A DNA stretch of 64,000 nucleotides from Amblyomma americanum (Eukaryota; Arthropoda; Arachnida; Ixodida; Ixodidae): contig NW_027526679.1 of NCBI RefSeq assembly GCF_052857255.1, forward strand, positions 87,466 to 151,465, written 5' to 3'. The notes under the pieces are model-generated. The model saw nothing but the letters and a program-made list of their open reading frames with translations, was not told where the DNA came from and made no database searches. Shown here in pieces: positions 1-12,264 of this stretch. Numbering within the stretch: the first letter of the stretch is position 1; the number at the start of each line of letters is the position of its first letter. A program made the translations under genes and the position numbers.

Positions 1-989
1 TTTTATACCAAAACGAGCTATATCTGAACACATCGGTTTTACAAGTATCCACGTGATACGCGTCAACTTTTTCTCTTATAACTGCGCGAAAAGCTTGTAT
101 TCGTGCTTAATACAACGAAACAAGCTGTTTCAGACCGAAACGAGCTAAATCTGAACACATCGGTTTTACAAGTGTCCCTGTGACACGCGTCAAAACTTTT
201 TCTCTCATAACTGCTTGAAAAGCATGTATTCTTGCTTAATACAACGAAACAAGCTGTTTTAGACCGAAACGAGCTAAATCACAACACATAGGTTTTACAA
301 GTATCCACGTGATACGCGTCAAAACTTTTTCTCTTATAAGTGGGCGAAAAGCATGTATTCCTGCTTAATCCAACGAAACAAGCTGTTTTAGTCCGAAACG
401 AGCTAAATCACAACACATCGGTTTTACAAGTGTTCCTCTGATACGCGTCAAAACTTTTTCTCTTATAACTGCGCGAAAAGCATGTATTCGTGCTTAATAC
501 AACGAAACAAGCTGTTTTGGACCGAAACAAGTTAAATCTGAACACATCGGTTTTACAAGCTGTTTTAGACTGAGATGACCTAAATCTGAAAACTTTAACA
601 AGTGTCCCTCTAATACGCGTCAAAACTTTTTCTCTCATAACTGCGTGAAAAGCATGTATTCTTGCTTAATACAACGAAACAAGCTGTTTTAGACCGAAAC
701 GAGCTAAATCACAACACATCGGTTTTACAAGTATCCACGTGATACGCGTCAAAACTTTTTCTCCTATAAATGCGCGAAAAGCATGTATTCCTGCTTAATC
801 CAAAGAAACAAGCTGTTTTAGACCGAAACGAGGTAAATCTGAACACATCGGTTTTACAAGTGTTCCTCTGATACGCGTCAAAACTTTTTCTCTTATAACT
901 GCGCGAAAAGCATGTATTCGTGCTTAATACCAAGAAACAAGCTGTTTTAGACCGAAACGAGCTAAATCACAACACATCGGTTTTACAAG
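1..989. repeat. HOR segment, copy of 4197-5185
   Basis: This stretch aligns with 4197-5185 at a constant offset of 4196, including the rare GCTGTTTCAG variant (124 and 4320) and the truncated-monomer fusion near 555 and 4751. The copies part near 989, where this one has GTTCCCCTGATAC and the other has TTTTCCTCTGATAC. The left end is cut by the window. Confidence 0.8.
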
Positions 990-2738
990 TGTTCCCCTGA
1001 TACGCGTCTAAACTTTTTCTCTTATAACTGCGCGAAAAGCATGCATTCGTGCTTAAAACAACGAAACAAGCTGTTTTAGTCTGAAACGAGCTAAATCACA
1101 ACACATCGGTTTTACAAGTGTTCCTCTGATACGCGTCTAAACTTTTTCTCTTATAACTGCGCGAAAAGCATGTATTCGTGCTTAAAACAACGAAACAAGC
1201 TGTTTTATACCAAAACGAGCTATATATGAACACATCGGTTTTACAAGTATCCACGTAATAGGCGTCAACTTTTTCTCTTATAACTGCGCGAAAAGCATGT
1301 ATTCGTGCTTAATACAACGAAACAAGCTGTTTTAGACCGAAACGAGCTAAATCTGAAAGCATAGGTTTTCACTAGTGTCCCTGTGACACGCGTCAAAACT
1401 TTTTCTCTCATAACTGCGTGAAAAGCATGTATAATACAACGAAACAAGCCGTTTTAGACCGAAACGAGGTAAATCTGAACACATCGGTTTTACAAGTGTT
1501 CCTCTGATACGCGTCAAAACTTTTTCTCTTATAACTGCGCGAAAAGCATGTATTCGTGCTTAATACAACGAAACAAGCTGTTTTAGACCGAAACGAGCTA
1601 AATCAGAACACATCGGTTTTACAAGTGTCCCTGTGACACGCGTCAAAACGTTTTCTTCTAAAACTGCGCGAAAAGCATGTATTCGTGCTTATTACAACTA
1701 AACAAGCTGTTTTAGTCCGAAACGAGCTAAATCACAACACATCGGTTTTACAAGTGTTCCCCTGATACGCGTCTAAACTTTTTCTCTTATAACTGCGCAA
1801 AAAGCATGTATTCGTGCTTAATACAACGAAACAAGCTGTTTTAGACAGAAACGAGCTAAATCACAACACATCGGTTTTACAAGTCTCTCTAATACGCGTC
1901 AAAACTTTTTCTTCTATAACTGCGCGAAAAGCATGTATTCTTGCTTAAAACAACGAAACAAGCTGTTTTAGACCGAAACGAGCTAAATCTGAACACATCG
2001 GTTTTACAAGTGTCCCTGTGACACGCGTCAAAACTTTTTCTCTTATAACAGCGCGAAAATCATGTATTCTTGCTTAACACAACGAAACAAGCTGTTTTAG
2101 ACCGAAACGAGCTAAATCTGAACACATCGGTTTTACAAGTGTCCCTCAATACGCGTCAAAACTTTTTCTTCTATAACTGCGCGAAAAGCATGTATTCGTG
2201 CTTAAAACAGCGAAACAAGCTGTTTTAGACCGAAACGAGCTAAATCTGAACACATCGGTTTTACAAGTGTCCCTGTGACACGCGTCAAAACTTTTTCTCT
2301 TATAACAGCGCGAAAATCATGTATTCTTGCTTAACACAACGAAACAAGCTGTTTTATACCGAAACGAGCTAAATCTGAACACATCGGTTTTACAAGTGTC
2401 CCTGTGACACGCGTCAAAACGTTTTCTCTTATAACAGCGCGAAAAGCATGTATTCTTGCTTAATACAACGAAACAAGCTGTTTTAGACCGAAACGAGCTA
2501 AATCACAACACATCGGTTTTACAAGTGTTCCCCTGATACGCGTCTAAACTTTTTCTCTTATAACTGCGCGAAAAGCATGCATTCGTGCTTAAAACAACGA
2601 AACAAGCTGTTTTAGACCGAGATGAGCTAAATCTGAACACATCGGTTTTACAAGTGTCCCTCAATACGCGTCAAAACTTTTTCTTCTATAACTGCGCGAA
2701 AAGCATGTATTCGTGCCTAAAACAAGGAAACAAGCTGT
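990..2738. repeat. Mixed satellite monomers, no long duplicate aligned
   Basis: This is ordinary satellite with no gene. It contains one shortened monomer with GAAAGCATAGG and an 8-bp deletion at 1429 (GTATAATACAAC), and a monomer with the short box GTCTCTCTAATAC near 1883. It also has a repeated two-monomer motif (AGCGCGAAAATCATG at about 2049 and 2308), which looks like a local two-monomer duplication. Confidence 0.75.
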
Positions 2739-3371
2739 TTTATACCAAAACGAGCTATATCTGAACACATCGGTTTTACAAGTATCCACGTGATACGCGT
2801 CAACTTTTTCTCTTATAACTGCGCGAAAAGCTTGTATTCGTGCTTAATACAACGAAACAAGCTGTTTCAGACCGAAACGAGCTAAATCTGAACACATCGG
2901 TTTTACAAGTGTCCCTGTGACACGCGTCAAAACTTTTTCTCTCATAACTGCTTGAAAAGCATGTATTCTTGCTGAATACAACGAAACAAGCTGTTTTAGA
3001 CCGAAACGAGCTAAATCACAACACATAGGTTCTACAAGTATCCACGTGATACGCGTCAAAACTTTTTCTCTTATAAGTGGGCGAAAAGCATGTATTCCTG
3101 CTTAATCCAACGAAACAAGTTGTTTTAGTCCGAAACGAGCTAAATCACAACACATCGGTTTTACAAGTGTTCCTCTGATACGCGTCAAAACTTTTTCTCT
3201 TATAACTGCGCGAAAAGCATGTATTCGTGCTTAATACCACGAAACAAGCAGTTTTAGACCGAAACGAGCTAAATCACAACACATCGGTTTTACAAGTGTT
3301 CCCCTGATACCCGTCTAAACTTTTTCTCTTATAACTGCGCGAAAAGCATGTATTCGTGCTTAATACAACGA

Positions 3372-3425
3372 AACAAGCTGTTTTGGACCGAAACAAGTTA
3401 AATCTGAACACATCGGTTTTACAAG
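3372..3425. repeat. Truncated ~48 bp monomer fused to the next monomer
   Basis: After AACAAGCTGTTTTGGACC the monomer runs only to CGGTTTTACAAG and then jumps to GCTGTTTTAGACTGAG of the next. The shared pentamer ACAAG sits at the join (3421). The same fusion occurs with ACAAG at 555, 4751, 5821, 7922 and 17054. The monomer that follows also lacks about 5 bp (CTGAAAACTTTAACAAG). The shared structure shows a single origin followed by copying. Confidence 0.88.
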
Positions 3426-3930
3426 CTGTTTTAGACTGAGATGACCTAAATCTGAAAACTTTAACAAGTGTCCCTCTAATACGCGTCAAAACTTTTTCTC
3501 TCATAACAGCGTGAAAAGCATGTATTCTTGCTTAATACAACGAAACAAGCTGTTTTAGACCGAAACGAGCTAAATCATAACACATCGGTTTTACAAGTAT
3601 CCACGTGATACGCGTCAAAACTTTTTCTCCTATAAATGCGCGAAAAGCATGTATTCCTGCTTAATCCAAAGAAACAAGCTGTTTTAGACCGAAACGAGGT
3701 AAATCTGAACACATCGGTTTTACAAGTGTTCCTCTGATACGCGTCAAAACTTTTTCTCTTATAACTGCGCGAAAAGCATGTATTCGTGCTTAATACCACG
3801 AAACAAGCAGTTTTAGACCGAAACGAGCTAAATCACAACACATCGGTTTTACAAGTGTTCCCCTGATACGCGTCTAAACTTTTTCTCTTATAACTGCGCG
3901 AAAAGCATGCATTCGTGCTTAAAACAACGA

Positions 3931-4059
3931 AACAAGCTGTTTTAGTCTGAAACGAGCTAAATCACAACACATCGGTTTTACAAGTGTTCCTCTGATACGC
4001 GTCAAAACTTTTTCTCTTATAACTGCGCGAAAAGCATGTATTCGTGCTTAAAACAACGA
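3931..4059 (+). repeat. Exemplar satellite monomer (129 bp)
   Basis: This is a clean full-length copy chosen as a reference, phased to begin at AACAAGCTG; the next monomer begins at 4060. It carries the TCTGAAACGAGC variant in the first third, the CAC form before AACACATCGG, the variable box GTGTTCCTCTGATAC, the ACGCGT palindrome, a T-rich run, GCGCGAAAAGCATG and a GTGCTTAAAACAACGA tail. The phase is arbitrary because nothing marks a natural monomer boundary. Confidence 0.9.
3982..3999. other. Variable box between two conserved blocks (example)
   Basis: Between the conserved ...GGTTTTACAA and ACGCGTC..., each monomer has one of about nine alternative boxes of 11-15 bp. They include GTGTTCCTCTGATAC, GTGTTCCCCTGATAC, GTATCCACGTGATAC, GTGTCCCTGTGACAC, GTGTCCCTCAATAC, GTGTACCTCTAATAC, GTTTTCCTCTGATAC, GTCTCCCTATTAC and GTCTCTAATAC. 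This is the most variable part of the monomer and defines its type. No function is known. Confidence 0.8.
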
Positions 4060-5662
4060 AACAAGCTGTTTTAGACCGAGATGAGCTAAATCTGAACACA
4101 TCGGTTTTACAAGTGTCCCTCAATACGCGTCCAAACTTTTTCTTCTATAACTGCGCGAAAAGCATGTATTCGTGCTTAAAACAAGGAAACAAGCTGTTTT
4201 AGACCGAAACGAGCTATATCTGAACACATCGGTTTTACAAGTATCCACGTGATACGCGTCAACTTTTTCTCTTATAACTGCGCGAAAAGCTTGTATTCGT
4301 GCTTAATACAACGAAACAAGCTGTTTCAGACCGAAACGAGCTAAATCTGAACACATCGGTTTTACAAGTGTCCCTGTGACACGCGTCAAAACTTTTTCTC
4401 TCATAACTGCTTGAAAAGCATGTATTCTTGCTTAATACAACGAAACAAGCTGTTTTAGACCGAAACGAGCTAAATCACAACACATAGGTTTTACAAGTAT
4501 CCACGTGATACGCGTGAAAACTTTTTCTCCTATAAGTGGGCGAAAAGCATGTATTCCTGCTTAATCCAACGAAACAAGCTGTTTTAGTCCGAAACGAGCT
4601 AAATCACAACACATCGGTTTTACAAGTGTTCCTCTGATACGCGTCAAAACTTTTTCTCTTATAACTGCGCGAAAAGCATGTATTCGTGCTTAATACAACG
4701 AAACAAGCTGTTTTGGACCGAAACAAGTTAAATCTGAACACATCGGTTTTACAAGCTGTTTTAGACTGAGATGACCTAAATCTGAAAACTTTAACAAGTG
4801 TCCCTCTAATACGCGTCAAAACTTTTTCTCTCATAACTGCGTGAAAAGCATGTATTCTTGCTTAATACAACGAAACAAGCTGTTTTAGACCGCAACGAGC
4901 TAAATCACAACACATCGGTTTTACAAGTATCCACGTGATACGCGTCAAAACTTTTTCTCCTATAAATGCGCGAAAAGCATGTATTCCTGCTTAATCCAAA
5001 GAAACAAGCTGTTTTAGACCGAAACGAGGTAAATCTGAACACATCGGTTTTACAAGTGTTCGTCTGATACGCGTCAAAACTTTTTCTCTTATAACTGCGC
5101 GAAAAGCATGTATTCGTGCTTAATACCACGAAACAAGCTGTTTTAGACCGAAACGAGCTAAATCACAAGACATCGGTTTTACAAGTTTTCCTCTGATACG
5201 CGTCAAAACTTTTTCTCTTATAACTGCGCGAAAAGCTTGTATTCGTGCTTAATACAACGAAACAAGCTGTTTTAGACCGAAACGAGCTAAATCACAACAC
5301 ATCGGTTTTACAAGTGTTCCTCTGATACGCGTCAAAACCTTTTCTCTTATAACTGCGCGAAAAGCTTGTATTCGTGCGTAATACAACGAAACAAGCTGTT
5401 TTAGACCGAAACGAGCTAAATCACAACACATCGGTTTTACAAGTGTTCCTCTGATACGCGTCAAAACTTTTTCTCTTATAACTGCACGAAAAGCATGTAT
5501 TCGTGCTTAATACAACGAAAAAAGCTGTTTTAGACTGAGATGACCTAAATCTGAAAACTGTTTTACGTGTCCCACTAATACGCGTCAAAACGTTTTCTTC
5601 TAAAACTGCGCGAAAAGCATGTATTCGTGCTTATTACAACTAAACAAGCTGTTTTAGTCCGA

Positions 5663-7075
5663 AACGAGCTAAATCACAACACATCGGTTTTACAAGTGTT
5701 CCCCTGATACGCGTCTAAACGTTTTCTCTTATAACTGCGCGAAAAGCATGTATTCGTGCTTAATACAACGAAACAAGCTGTTTTGGACCGAAACAAGTTA
5801 AATCTGAACACATCGGTTTTACAAGCTGTTTTAGACTGAGATGACCTAAATCTGAAAACTTTAACAAGTGTCCCTCTAATACGCGTCAAAACTTTTTCTC
5901 TCATAACAGCGTGAAAAGCATGTATTCTTGCTTAATACAACGAAACAAGCTGTTTTAGACCGAAACGAGCTAAATCATAACACATCGGTTTTACAAGTAT
6001 CCACGTGATACGCGTCAAAACTTTTTCTCTTATAAATGCGCGAAAAGCATGTATTCCTGCTTAATCCAAAGAAACAAGCTGTTTTAGACCGAAACGAGGT
6101 AAATCTGAACACATCGGTTTTACAAGTGTTCCTCTGATACGCGTCAAATCTTTTTCTCTTATAACTGCGCGAAAAGCATGTATTCGTGCTTAATACCACG
6201 AAACAAGCAGTTTTAGACCGAAACGAGCTAAATCACAACACATCGGTTTTACAAGTGTTCCCCTGATACGCGTCTAAACTTTTTCTCTTATAACTGCGCG
6301 AAAAGCATGCATTCGTGCTTAAAACAACGAAACAAGCTGTTTTAGTCTGAAACGAGCTAAATCACAACACATCGGTTTTACAAGTGTTCCTCTGATACGC
6401 GTCAAAACTTTTTCTCTTATAACTGCGCGAAAAGCATGTATTCGTGCTTAAAACAACGAAACAAGCTGTTTTAGACCGAGATGAGCTAAATCTGAACACA
6501 TCGGTTTTACAAGTGTCCCTCAATACGCGTCAAAACTTTTTCTTCTATAACTGCGCGAAAAGCATGTATTCGTGCTTAAAACAAGGAAACAAGCTGTTTT
6601 ATACCAAAACGAGCTATATCTGAACACATCGGTGTTACAAGTATCCACGTGATACGCGTCAACTTTTTCTCTTATAACTGCGCGAAAAGCTTGTATTCGT
6701 GCTTAATACAACGAAACAAGCTGTTTCAGACCGAAACGAGCTAAATCTGAACACATCGGTTTTACAAGTGTCCCTGTGACACGCGTCAAAACTTTTTCTC
6801 TCATAACTGCTTGAAAAGCATGTATTCTTGCTTAATACAACGAAACAAGCTGTTTTAGACCGAAACGAGCTAAATCACAACACATAGGTTTTACAAGTAT
6901 CCACGTGATACGCGTCAAAACTTTTTCTCTTATAAGTGGGCGAAAAGCATGTATTCCTGCTTAATCCAACGAAACAAGCTGTTTTAGTCCGAAACGAGCT
7001 AAATCACAACACATCGGTTTTACAAGTGTTCCTCTGATACGCGTCAAAACTTTTTCTCTTATAACTGCGCGAAAA
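5663..7075. repeat. HOR segment, copy of 3263-4675
   Basis: This is the second member of the offset-2400 pair. Differences from the first are single bases, for example GTTTTC versus TTTTTC near 5721, and GGTGTTACAAG at 6631 in place of GGTTTTACAAG. No gene is present. Confidence 0.85.
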
Positions 7076-9690
7076 GCATGCATTCGTGCTTAAAACAACG
7101 AAACAAGCTGTTTTAGTCTGAAACGAGCTAAATCACAACACATCGGTTTTACAAGTGTTCCTCTGATACGCGTCAAAACTTTTTCTCTTATAACTGCGCG
7201 AAAAGCATGTATTCGTGCTTAAAACAACGAAACAAGCTGTTTTAGACCGAGATGAGCTAAATCTGAACACATCGGTTTTACAAGTGTCCCTCAATACGCG
7301 TCAAAACTTTTTCTTCTATAACTGCGCGAAAAGCATGTATTCGTGCTTAAAACAACGAAACAAGCTGTTTTATACCAAAACGAGCTATATCTGAACACAT
7401 CGGTTTTACAAGTATCCACGTGATACGCGTCAACTTTTTCTCTTATAACTGCGCGAAAAGCTTGTATTCGTGCTTAATACAACGAAACAAGCTGTTTCAG
7501 ACCGAAACGAGCTAAATCTGAACACATCGGTTTTACAAGTGTCCCTGTGACACGCGTCAAAACTTTTTCTCTCATAACTGCTTGAAAAGCATGTATTCTT
7601 GCTTAATACAACGAAACAAGCTGTTTTAGACCGAAACGAGCTAAATCACAACACATAGGTTTTACAAGTATCCACGTGATACGCGTGAAAACTTTTTCTC
7701 CTATAAGTGGGCGAAAAGCATGTATTCCTGCTTAATCCAACGAAACAAGCTGTTTTAGTCCGAAACGAGCTAAATCACAACACATCGGTTTTACAAGTGT
7801 TCCTCTGATACGCGTCAAAACTTTTTCTCTTATAACTGCGCGAAAAGCATGTATTCGTGCTTAATACAACGAAACAAGCTGTTTTGGACCGAAACAAGTT
7901 AAATCTGAACACATCGGTTTTACAAGCTGTTTTAGACTGAGATGACCTAAATCTGAAAACATTAACAAGTGTCCCTCTAATACGCGTCAAAACTTTTTCT
8001 CTCATAACTGCGTGAAAAGCATGTATTCTTGCTTAATACAACGAAACAAGCTGTTTTAGACCGAAACGAGCTAAATCACAACACATCGGTTTTACAAGTA
8101 TCCACGTGATACGCGTCAAAACTTTTTCTCCTATAAATGCGCGAAAAGCATGTATTCCTGCTTAATCCAAAGAAACAAGCTGTTTTAGACCGAAACGAGG
8201 TAAATCTAACACATCGGTTTTACAAGTGTTCGTCTGATACGCGTCAAAACTTTTTCTCTTATAACTGCGCGAAAAGCATGTATTCGTGCTTAATACCACA
8301 AAACAAGCTGTTTTAGACCGAAACGAGCTAAATCACAAGACATCGGTTTTACAAGTTTTCCTCTGATACGCGTCAAAACTTTTTCTCTTATAACTGCGCG
8401 AAAAGCTTGTATTCGTGCTTAATACAACGAAACAAGCTGTTTTAGACCGAAACGAGCTAAATCACAACACATCGGTTTTACAAGTGTTCCTCTGATACGC
8501 GTCAAAACCTTTTCTCTTATAACTGCGCGAAAAGCTTGTATTCGTGCGTAATACAACGAAACAAGCTGTTTTAGACCGAAACGAGCTAAATCACAACACA
8601 TCGGTTTTACAAGTGTTCCTCTGATACGCGTCAAAACTTTTTCTCTTATAACTGCACGAAAAGCATGTATTCGTGCTTAATACAACGAAAAAAGCTGTTT
8701 TAGACTGAGATGACCTAAATCTGAAAACTGTTTTACGTGTCCCACTAATACGCGTCAAAACGTTTTCTTCTAAAACTGCGCGAAAAGCATGTATTCGTGC
8801 TTATTACAACTAAACAAGCTGTTTTAGTCCGAAACGAGCTAAATCACAACACATCGGTTTTACAAGTGTTCCCCTGATACGCGTCTAAACGTTTTCTCTT
8901 ATAACTGCGCGAAAAGCATGTATTCGTGCTTAAAACAACGAAACAAGCTGTTTTATACCAAAACGAGCTATATATGAACACATCGGTTTTACAAGTATCC
9001 ACGTAATACGCATCAACTTTTTCTCTTATAACTGCGCAAAAAGCATGTATTCGTGCTCAATACAACGAAACAAGCTGTTTTAGACCGAAACGAGCTAAAT
9101 CTGAAAGCATAGGTTTTCACAAGTGTCCCTGTGACACGCGTCAAAACTTTTTCTCTCATAACTGCGTGAAAAGCATGCATAATACAACGAAACAAGCTGT
9201 TTTAGACCGAAACGAGGTAAATCTGAACACATCGGTTTTACAAGTGTTCCTCTGATACGCGTCAAAACTTTTTCTCTTATAACTGCGCGAAAAGCATGTA
9301 TTCGTGCTTAATACAACGAAACAAGCTGTTTTAGACCGAAACGAGCTAAATCAGAACACATCGGTTTTACAAGTGTCCCTGTGACACGCGTCAAAACGTT
9401 TTCTCTTATAAGTGCGCCAAAAGAATGTATTCCTGCTTAATCCAACGAAACAAGCTGTTTTAGACCGAAACGAGGTAAATCTGAACACATCGGTTTTACA
9501 AGTGTTCCTCTGCTACGCGTCAAAACTTTTTCTCTTATAACTGCGCGAAAAGCATGTATTCGTGCTTAATACAACGAAACAAGCTGTTTTAGACCGAAAC
9601 GAGCTAAATCAGAACAAATCGGTTTTACAAGTGTTCCTCTGATACGCGTCAAAACTTTTTCTCTTATAACTGTGCGAAAAGCATGTATTC
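7050..9690. repeat. HOR block (~2.6 kb), copy of 16183-18820; part shared with 3880-5762
   Basis: It aligns with 16183-18820 at an offset of 9132-9133. The part 7050-8932 also matches 3880-5762 at offset 3170, including the unusual GTCCCACTAATAC (5570 and 8740). Within the block, 8230-8320 differs from its right-hand partner as though one monomer had been replaced. A one-base deletion (GGTAAATCTAACAC) sits near 8207. Confidence 0.85.
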
Positions 9691-12264
9691 GTGCTTAATA
9701 CAACGAAAAAAGTTGTTTTAGACTGAGATGACCTAAATCTGAAAACTGTTTTACAAGTGTCCCTCTAATACGCGTCAAAACGTTTTCTTCTAAAACTGCG
9801 CGAAAAGCATGTATTCGTGCCTAATACAACTAAACAAGCTGTTTTAGTCCGAAACGAGCTAAATCACAACACATCGGTTTTACAAGTGTTCCCCTGATAC
9901 GCGTCTAAACTTTTTCTCCTATAACTGCGCGAAAAGCATGTATTCGTGCTTAAAACAACGAAACAAGCTGTTTTAGTCCGAAACGAGCTAAATCACAACA
10001 CATCGGTTTTACAAGTGTACCTCTAATACGCGTCAAAACTTTTCCTTCTATAACTGCGCGAAAAGCATGTATTCTTGCTTAAAACAACGAAACAAGTTGT
10101 TTTATACCAAAACGAGCTATATCTGAACACATCGGTTTTACAAGTATCCACGTGATACGCGTCAAAACTTTTTCTCTTATAGCTGCGCGAAAAGCATGTA
10201 TTCGTGCTTAATCCAACGAAACAAGCTGTTTTAGACCGAAACGAGCTAAATCTGAACACATCGGTTTTACAAGTGTCTCTGTGACACGCGTCAAAACGTT
10301 TTCTCTTATAACAGCGCGAAAAGCATGTATTCTTGCTTAATACAACGAAACAAGCTGTTTTAGACCGAAACGAGCTAAATCACAACACATCGGTTTTACA
10401 AGTGTTCCCCTGACACGCGTCTAAACTTTGTCTCATAACTGCGCGAAAAGCATGTATTCGTGCTTAAAACAACGAAACAAGCTGTTTTAGTCTGAAACGA
10501 GCGAAATCACAACACATCGCTTTTACAAGTGTTCCTCTGATACGCGTCAAAACTTTTTCTCTTATAACTGCGCGAAAAGCATGTATTCGTGCTTAAAACA
10601 ACGAAACAAGCTGTTTTAGACCGAGATGAGCAAAATCTGAACACATCGGTTTTACAAGTGTCCCTCAATACGCGTCAACTTTTTCTCTTATAACTGCGCG
10701 AAAAGCATGTATTCGTGCTTAATACAACGAAACAAGCTGTTTTAGACCGTAACGAGCTAAATCTGAACACATCGGTTTTACAAGTGTCCCTGTGACACGC
10801 GTCAAAACTTTTTCTCTCATAACTGCGTGAAAAGCATGTATTTTTGCTTAATACAACGAAACAAGCTGTTTTAGACCGAAACGAGCTAAATCACAACACA
10901 TCGGTTTTAGAAGTATCCACGCGATACGCGTCAAAACTTTTTCTCTTATAAGTGCGCGAAAAGCATGTATTCCTGCTTAATCCAACGAAACAAGCTGTTT
11001 TAGACCGAAACGAGGTAAATCTGAACTCATCGGTTTTACAAGTGTTCCTCTGATACGCGTCAAAACTTTTTCTCTTATAACTGCGCGAAAAGCATGTATT
11101 CGTGCTTAATACAACGAAACAAGCTGTTTTAGACCGAAACGAGCTAAATCAGAACACATCGGTTTTACAAGTGTCCCTGTGACACGCGTCAAAACGTTTT
11201 CTCTTATAACAGCGCGAAAAGCATGTATTCCTACTTAATACAACGAAACAAGCTGTTTTAGACCGAAACGAGCTAAATCACAACACATCGGTTTTACAAG
11301 TGTTCCCCTGATACGCGTCTAAACTTTTTCTCTTATAACTGCGCGAAAAGCATGTATTCGTGCTTAAAACAATGAAACAAGCTGTTTTAGTCTGAAACGA
11401 GCTAAATCACAACACATCGGTTTTACAAGTGTTTCTCTGATACGCGTCAAAACTTTTTCTCTTATAACTGCGCGAAAAGCATGTATTCGTGCTTAAAACA
11501 ACGAAACAAGCTGTTTTAGACCGAGATGAGCTAAATCTGAACACATCGGTTTTACAAGTGTCCCTCAATACGCGTCAAAACTTTTTCTTCTATAACTGCG
11601 CGAAAGGCTTGTATTCGTGCTTAAAACAACGAAACAAGCTGTTTTATACCAAAACGAGCTATATCTGAACACATCGGTTTTACAAGTATCCACGTGATAC
11701 GCGTCAACTTTTTCTCTTATAACTGCGCGAAAAGCATGTATTCGTGCTTAATACAACGAAACAAGCTGTTTTAGACCGAAACGAGCTAAATCACAACATA
11801 TCGGTTTTACAAGTGTTCCTCTGATACGCGTCAAAACTTTTTCTCTTATAACTGTGCGAAAAGCATGTATTTGTGCTTAATAACACGAAAAAAGCTGTTT
11901 TAGACTGAGATGACCTAAATCTGAAAACTTTAACAAGTGCCCCTCTAATAGGCGTCAAAACTTTTTCTTCTAAAACTGCGCGAAAAGCGTGTATTCGTGC
12001 TTAATACAACGAAACAAGCTGTTTTAGACCGAAACGAGCTAAATCTAAACACATCGGTTTTACAAGTGTCCTTGTGACACGCGTCAAAACTTTTTCTCTT
12101 ATAACTGCGCGAAAAGCATGTGTTCGTGATTAATCCAACGAAACAAGCTGTTTTAGACCGAAACGAGGTAAATCACAACACATCGGTTTTACAAGTTTTC
12201 CTCTGATACGCGTCAAAACTTTTTCTCTTATAACTGCGTGAAAAGCATGTATTCTTGCTTAATA

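Larger units (their letters stand above)
3263..4675. repeat. HOR segment, copy of 5663-7075
   Basis: It aligns to 5663-7075 at an exact offset of 2400, with only scattered substitutions. The shared rare markers are the truncated-monomer fusion (3421 and 5821), GCTGTTTCAG (4320 and 6720), and the GGGCGAAAAGC variant. The match ends near 4675, where this copy continues TATTCGTGCTTAATAC and the partner CATTCGTGCTTAAAAC. Confidence 0.85.

Noticed and set aside
3000..3060. CACGTG as a functional E-box or G-box promoter element
   Set aside because: It occurs only as part of one recurrent box type (GTATCCACGTGATAC) and no gene is nearby. It is better treated as the inverted-repeat variant described above.
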